Below are positions 58,290 to 64,000 of a DNA stretch of 64,000 nucleotides, in pieces. Both the position numbers and the translations under genes were made by a program. How positions within the stretch are numbered: position 1 is the first letter of the stretch; every line of letters begins with the position of its first letter. The notes beneath the pieces were generated by a model. The model was not told where the DNA came from. It worked only from the letters and a program-made list of their open reading frames with translations, and ran no database searches. The DNA is from Epiperipatus broadwayi (Eukaryota > Onychophora > Udeonychophora > Euonychophora > Peripatidae), in contig JAQFVV010013310.1 in NCBI GenBank assembly GCA_028023455.1, forward strand, positions 1-64,000, written 5' to 3'.

Positions 58290-60135
58290 TCTGTTAAAAA
58301 TCTGTTCTAAACATCTAACAGATACTGAAATTTCTGTTCTTGAAAGAGCATTAAACTTTGTCATAAGACCGTCTACTTTATTAGATATAATGGCAGTCAC
58401 TGAGGAAGTCACTTAAAAATTGCCTTTAGAAGAAGCAGCAGAATTACACTGGAGAATAAAAAGAATACTTAACAAGAAACATAAATTGAAGTCAAACATA
58501 TCCTATGGTGAGAAGAAAGCAACTAAATTTCAAAGTAGATAAATCTATAATTATTCTCCCTGCTAACAAAGGCAATGCAAAGTTGTAATGGATACAACTT
58601 ATTATGACAACAAAATACAAGAATGCCTCACAGCAAGCCAATATAGAAAAGTGCCAAAAAATGCAATACCATACAGAAACAATGTTACAAGCATTACCCA
58701 AAAAGCATCGCAAATACTTCAATGATTCAAAAAAAGTTAAAATAACATCATATTTCAGCAAAATTTCTCATCTTTATGGTCTATCTAAAATCCATAAGGA
58801 TCATGTTCTATTAAGACTTATTGTTAGTTCTAAAGATTCACTTCACCAAAATTTGGCAAGATTACTCTCAAAGTTCGAAGTCTTTTGGCATACAAGACCC
58901 AGTCCTTTATTAGAGTTTCCAGACACTTTGTAGAATTAATCAAGAACATGAAAATTAACAGAACTGACTTACTAGTAAGCTTTGATGTGGAAAGTTTATT
59001 TGAAAATGTACCATGTGAAGAAGCATTGTCTATTGTAAGGAAAAGATTAAATGGTGATAATAGTTTATAAACCAGAACAGCTCTTCCTGTTGATCGTATA
59101 ATGGAACTATTAACATTCTGCATAAAAACAACCTACTTTCCATATAACACAGAATTCTTCCAACAAAATCAAGAAATGGCTATGGGCTCATCATTGTCTT
59201 TCCTGATTAGTAATATTTACATTGAAGAACTTGAAACCTTAGCCATAAAAACTCCATATCCACCTTAAGTTTGGCTTCACTATGTGGATGATACATTTGC
59301 TATATGGACACATGGTGAAGCACTGCTACAAACTTTCTGGAAACACATCAACAATATATCCCCTTCAATTAAATTCACAATAGAATCAGAACAAGAATAA
59401 AAAATGACATTCTTAGATGTTTTTGTGATAAGACACCCCCCCACCATGGCAAAGTCAAAACTACAGTTTACCAAAAACCTACACATACAGGAAAATACCT
59501 AGTCTACACATCCAATCACACCAGAAACACAAAACATCGAGTTATACTATCACTATGGAACAGAGCAAAAGAAGTTTGTTCAGAAATCAGTGATTTGGGA
59601 AAAAAAAGATCTATATAGAACAAACTCTTATGAAAAATGGTTATCCATCAGCTGTTATTAAAAAATACTAAACAGACAATTAAAAAAACCATCAAGAGAA
59701 AAGACAATTATTGGTACTGTAGTGTACCCATACATTCTAACAATAGACAATTTAAGGAAAATCTGCAATCAGTATAACACCAGAACAGCTTTCCAGAACC
59801 ATACCATGCTATCAGGAATTCTAACATCTACAAAGCCTAAACTTGAAATGATGAAAAGAAAAAACTGCATCTATGAAATACCATGTGAATGTGGAAGAAC
59901 ATATATTGGTGAAAACAGTCACCCCATTGAAAAGTGCTTGAAAGAACACAAACTGATGCTTAGAAGAGAGAAGACAGATGTGTCTAAGGTAGCAGATCTT
60001 GTATGTGTCAATGAACATATGTTCAGTTAAGAAAATACAACAATTTTGGATAAAGAAGAAAAGGTACAAAGAAGAAATTTTAAAGAAGCCGCTCACATGA
60101 CAATGACAAAAAAATTCCATAAGCCAACCTAGTGT
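58290..60135 (+). pseudogene. Penelope-like element PLE-2, RT and GIY-YIG, heavily mutated
   Basis: A whole PLE protein can be followed through stops and frameshifts. N-terminal blocks are SVLERALNFVIRPSTLLDI (58334 on) and VDKSIIILPANKGNA (near 58536). The RT shows YGLSKIHKDHVLLRLIVSS (58770s), motif A LVSFDVESLFENVP (58970s), motif B MAMGSSLSFLISNIYIEELE (59176 on), motif C YVDDTF (59281 on) and the FLDV motif E (59411 on). The GIY-YIG domain is CIYEIPCECGRTYIGE (59866 on) with KCLKEHK, then EEKVQRRNFKEA near 60057. It belongs to a different PLE lineage from PLE-1, because the sequence C-x-C-G...YIGE and FDVESL differ from PLE-1. At least six stops are visible. Confidence 0.85.
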
Positions 60136-60244
60136 GACTATACATAATATATGGAAACCACTAATCAACTTTGCTCTTAGGAAAAAGTGGAGAAATCATG
60201 AGGAACCTCATAGATATGTATATGAAATTACTACAGCCTATTGG

Positions 60245-60475
60245 CTTTGGCAAGATGGCTCAGTTGGATAGAGCATTACCTTAAAATTCAAAACTCAAGA
60301 ATCTAAAAACAGGTTCAAATCCCTTGCTAGTACTGTCACTGGTCAGGCCAGCAACACCTGAAGAAGAGGGTAGACTATTACCTTTCAAAACATTGTGCAT
60401 ATACTAACCTGTTTGATGTGCTATTACTAACAGTTGAATGTATTTGGAATATTTAAATAAAGTTAAGTTTTTCTA
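60245..60475 (+). mobile_element. tRNA-like sequence with hammerhead-like tail, next to PLE-2
   Basis: A box TGGCTCAGTTGG (60256-60267) and B box GGTTCAAATCC (60312-60322) give a Pol III promoter-like head with tRNA-like spacing. The following CACTGGTCAGGCCAGCAAC leads into a degenerate hammerhead (60355-60398) and ends in an A/T-rich tail with AATAAAG. It is either a SINE inserted just after PLE-2 or part of the PLE-2 terminal region. Confidence 0.6.
60352..60398 (+). ncRNA. Degenerate hammerhead motif, family E
   Basis: CAC, CTGAAGA, stem II AGGGTA-GACTAT-TACCTT with further weak pairs, then AAAA for GAAA, CATT and GTG. Stem I CAC/GTG pairs. The G of GAAA is changed, so it is probably inactive. 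Confidence 0.4.
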
Positions 60476-60479
60476 AAGA

Positions 60480-62080
60480 CATTCACTACATATATTAGAT
60501 GATGGAAGTAGTCTAATATAAAAGTACAATTAGGCAATACAATGATTGTAATTTATCACTACAATAATTTTATTAAAAAAGACATTTCACTCAGTAAAAG
60601 TATACAAACCAATTAAACAGAAAAATATTTAAATATATCAGTAATTTAATAAAGACTCATGGAATAAGTTGGAGGAAATACATAAGTGAAAGTAATATTT
60701 CAATTTATTTAGTAAGCACATGTGTAATAAAAGTGTGAAGTCGATGATAGGACTGATGAAAGAGACAGTAACATGATTTTAAAATGTAAATGTGTAGCCA
60801 TCATGTTTTTCACAGAGATACCTTATTTGTTTGTAATATTCCTTCAAACTATAAAGTGATTTATATAAAGTTAAAAAAATAATATCATTCAAAAGTACAT
60901 GCAATGGTATGGATCGACAGACAACACACATACTGACATTAGTTGGCACCATTTGGCAAAATCTTTGCCAGTTTGTTTAAATTATGAGCTCACCATATTC
61001 TTCAGCAATGACAAGTTGTTAATAGAAAATCATTTTAGAAATGTTTTGTGAGTTAAATTGTTTTCTTTGGATGATATATTCATAAGTTAAATAATATTTA
61101 TCTTTCCTTCAAAGAAAAATTGTAAATATTTTCAATACAAAAGATAAATTAAGATCATTATGATGAAATTTGCAATACCTAACCATTGCTCTATTTTCAA
61201 CTTTAAATAAATGTTTATAGAAAGTGAACTTATATTTGAAAATAAATTAGTTTTTATCTAAAATCAAAACTGTGGCATTAAATTAATAGTAATTACTAGA
61301 TTTCTAATTCTTACAATATGAAAGAAAAATTAAATAAACTTACATACTTGAATATAATATTAGGGGATTTAAAGACAGAGTTTCAAACTCTTTATACAAA
61401 AATCCCAACGCATCTCAATAGTCAAATAAAAATTAAATTTAATAAAGTTCATTAAACAAGTTATGCCCTTGAGTAAAAAAAAAATCCACAATGGTTTAGT
61501 ATTCTGTATTAATATAAAAGCAGATTTTTACTCTACACAGTGACAAAAACAAAATATAAATATAAGTTTAATGTATTTCTTAAAAATTAATATTCAGCTG
61601 CTCACAATTTTGATAGAATATTGGAAAAACAGTTTGACTTTTTATTATAATTAACAGTTTTATTACATATTTATTTTTTCCATTTGATTTATTTATAAAC
61701 AATATAATTGTTAGGATTCAAATATTTTTTTAACAAGTAGAAAATAATTCCATGATTAAAATAAATTGGCGAACTCTCGCTCTTAAATCATTAAAAACAA
61801 TTCCCTGTAAGATTTAGTGCATTGTTATTGCTAAAGAGATGCAGCTCACATTAAACATTAGTAAACCACAGCTCTAATTCTTTCATATCTGATACTTAAA
61901 CTTTTAATGAACTCCCACTCAACCAACCATTCAATTATTTGTTTATTTATTAACACCAATTCCCTTTATGTATTGTGTTTCTATTTACTTATGCTCACAT
62001 CAATTAGTATTACTCATAGTAATAAATAAATATATTGGCCAAATACCAGCATCACTAACAAACAAAATAACCTAGGATTT
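60480..62080. other. AT-rich DNA, no supported gene
   Basis: Nothing recognised. Confidence 0.5.
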
Positions 62081-62188
62081 TTTTTTTCATATGTCATAGC
62101 ATCGGCCGGGAGGCAAACCCGCAACAACAGTCTGCAACCGAGTGCTTGCAAGGCGGCTGCGCTGACCTCTCGGCTAACAACGCTTGAC
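62081..62188 (-). mobile_element. Short tRNA-derived SINE, well-preserved copy
   Basis: The minus strand reads GTCAAGCGTTGTTAGCCGAG, AGGTCAGCGCAGCCGCC, a B-box-like GGGTTTGCCTCC, and CGATGCTATGACATATG followed by an A-run. It is very similar to the 21.15 kb copy, with one C-to-T in the B box. A T-run on the plus strand at 62079-62088 is its A tail. Confidence 0.75.
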
Positions 62189-64000
62189 AAAATAAAACGT
62201 CAGTATTATAAAAAAAAAAAAAAAAAGTCAATTTAAATGCTTTTAATCTCAATGACTCAAGATAAAAACAATTTTTTAATATTTTTAAAACAACTTGTGA
62301 TAAACTTCAATTTAATCTTCGTTCCTCACTAAAATATTTATATAAATATAATAATAACCATAAGTTTAATTTAGAAAAATATCTCAAAATTTAAGTTGAA
62401 ATTAAATACTTATTAATAATGAAAAGATATCCCTTGTTTCTTTCTTTCTTTTTTCTTAGGAAAAACTTTTGTAAAGTTTTAAATTAATATATCTACAATG
62501 ATTTTTTTTCTCTCTTTTAATTATTACTTTTAACTAATGAGTTAAGACATGAATTCTTTTTGTAAATTTTTAATCTTATTCATTAATGAAAAATCACAGA
62601 AAGTATATTTATTGCGACTTAATCACATTTTTTTAAATTACTTGTTAAAACTGAAACATAGTGATAAAAAATTAACAGTAGTATTTTGTGCAACCTTTTT
62701 AATTAAACCTTAATAAAAAGAAATAAATATTTGATTTAAATATTTTATGTATTTCAAACTGTTAACTATTAATTAACAGATTTTGCCTTCTTAAATTATT
62801 TAAGCATAAAACAAAAAATGAAAGCCATAAAATATCTGATATATTCATTTGTAAATAGCAGATATAAAGAACTATTTTATGCATAAAATATAAATGCGCC
62901 AAACATAATACTATAGGTTGATGGTAAAATGGCAGATAAGAAATTAATGTCAAGTGATTATGGCCAACTCCATTACTTCCAATACTTGAAATTTGTATTA
63001 ACTCTTGTACAATAAAGCCATTCAATATTATCTTGCATGATTTAGGATGTCATAAAAATGACAGACTTTGGACATCAAGATAGATGGCTCATAGCTTTGC
63101 CTTATCATCTTCAATGCTTAAACTTCTTATGAACTCTCAAGAAATAAACCATATGATTTTTTTTTTAATCAAGCACATTTATATTATTTTTGTACAAAAA
63201 ATAAATAAAATGCCTTTGCCTTTCTAAAATCTATTTTTTTTATTTCAATTTATTTTTCTTCAAATTACCACAATTAATGTCTTTGTTACAATCATCATAA
63301 TTCTTCTTATTTGATATTCACAGACTCTCTTCAAATTTCTCTATATGTAAAAAAGTGACAAATTCACTTGGTGACTTCCAAAGAAATAATACTTTATTAC
63401 ATAAATAATTTCTATTTTTCCCCAATGATAAAATATGTAAAAACTGTTTATATTAAAAACATTTCAAACACCAAAAAAATCCTTTTTAAAAATATTGCAT
63501 TTTATCCAATTTAAAATCAAGTCTGCAACAAGAGATTTTATAATCATTAGTTGGTGTGTTAGCACAGAATTATTGATATTAAGGATATTATGTAATAATC
63601 TAAAAATATGATGGAAATATCATAAGAACAATCTGTAGGATATTCAATATGATGAATATGGTATCATTTAATCTTTTATAACAAAGATATATGTTAGTTG
63701 AATTGAATATGTAATGTAAATAAATAGTAATGAACTTTCTAAAAAAATATTTTTGGTGATTAAATATGTGGTTTTTGGGAAAGAGAAATTCTGTTTATGT
63801 TTAAACTTTATTCCAAAGTCAGTTTGATTGCATTCATTGGTTGATGGTAGTAAAATTCCATAAAGAGCTTCAATTAGGCAAACTATTTAAACATTTCAAA
63901 AATAAAATATGCTACACAAATTGTTTAAAAAAACATCACAAGATGTCAAAAAAAAAAAAAGTCTAAAAAACATATAAAATAATTGGACATATTTATTTGT
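62189..64000. other. AT-rich DNA, no supported gene
   Basis: An A-run at 62210. The open frame at minus 62762-63025 has no recognisable domain and is not called. Confidence 0.5.

Overview
The window is non-coding-looking animal DNA, by eye about three quarters A+T, and it is dominated by mobile elements. I see no intact cellular gene. Metazoan origin is inferred from Penelope-like retroelements (PLEs) with a GIY-YIG endonuclease, CCHC-type LINEs, tRNA-derived SINEs, a hAT-type MITE and splice-signal-like sequences. I cannot name the phylum.

Layout. At 0.3-5.3 kb there are two 5'-truncated LINEs, head to head around a (TAA)n tract. One is split by a hammerhead-bearing inverted repeat. From 5.3 to 13.8 kb the DNA is AT-rich with one or two exon-like open stretches. 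From 14 to 20 kb there are several hammerhead-bearing palindromes and a tandem/inverted AT-rich repeat. At 21-22.7 kb there is a short tRNA-like SINE and a tail-to-tail inverted PLE 3' end. At 28-30 kb there are three inverted repeats, one carrying a hammerhead motif on each strand. From 30 to 46 kb the DNA is mostly featureless, with further copies of hammerhead families A and B. From 47 to 53.2 kb there are long inverted repeats and a 326-bp hAT MITE with a perfect 8-bp target duplication. At 53.2-54 kb there is a GC-richer island with exon-like signals on the minus strand. At 54.6-57.6 kb there is a PLE in the classic partial-tandem arrangement: a 3' end copy, then a 5' region, RT, GIY-YIG and 3' end. 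At 58.3-60.5 kb there is a second, stop-ridden PLE followed by a tRNA-like and hammerhead-like tail. The remainder is featureless apart from one SINE.

How the parts fit. The most striking result is that at least four unrelated repeat families (A, B, C, D), and probably a fifth (E), each contain the hammerhead ribozyme core: CUGANGA, a short hairpin, GAAA, a very short stem III, a cleavable NUH and a complementary stem I. A to D are organised as inverted dimers, so either direction of transcription can produce a hammerhead-like RNA. A PLE 3' end in the same window (22 kb) has the same inverted-dimer topology, although it carries no recognisable hammerhead. Hammerheads are known in PLE terminal repeats, so A to E are best read as PLE-derived, mostly non-autonomous elements. 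That link is inference; the ribozyme cores and the PLE proteins are seen directly.
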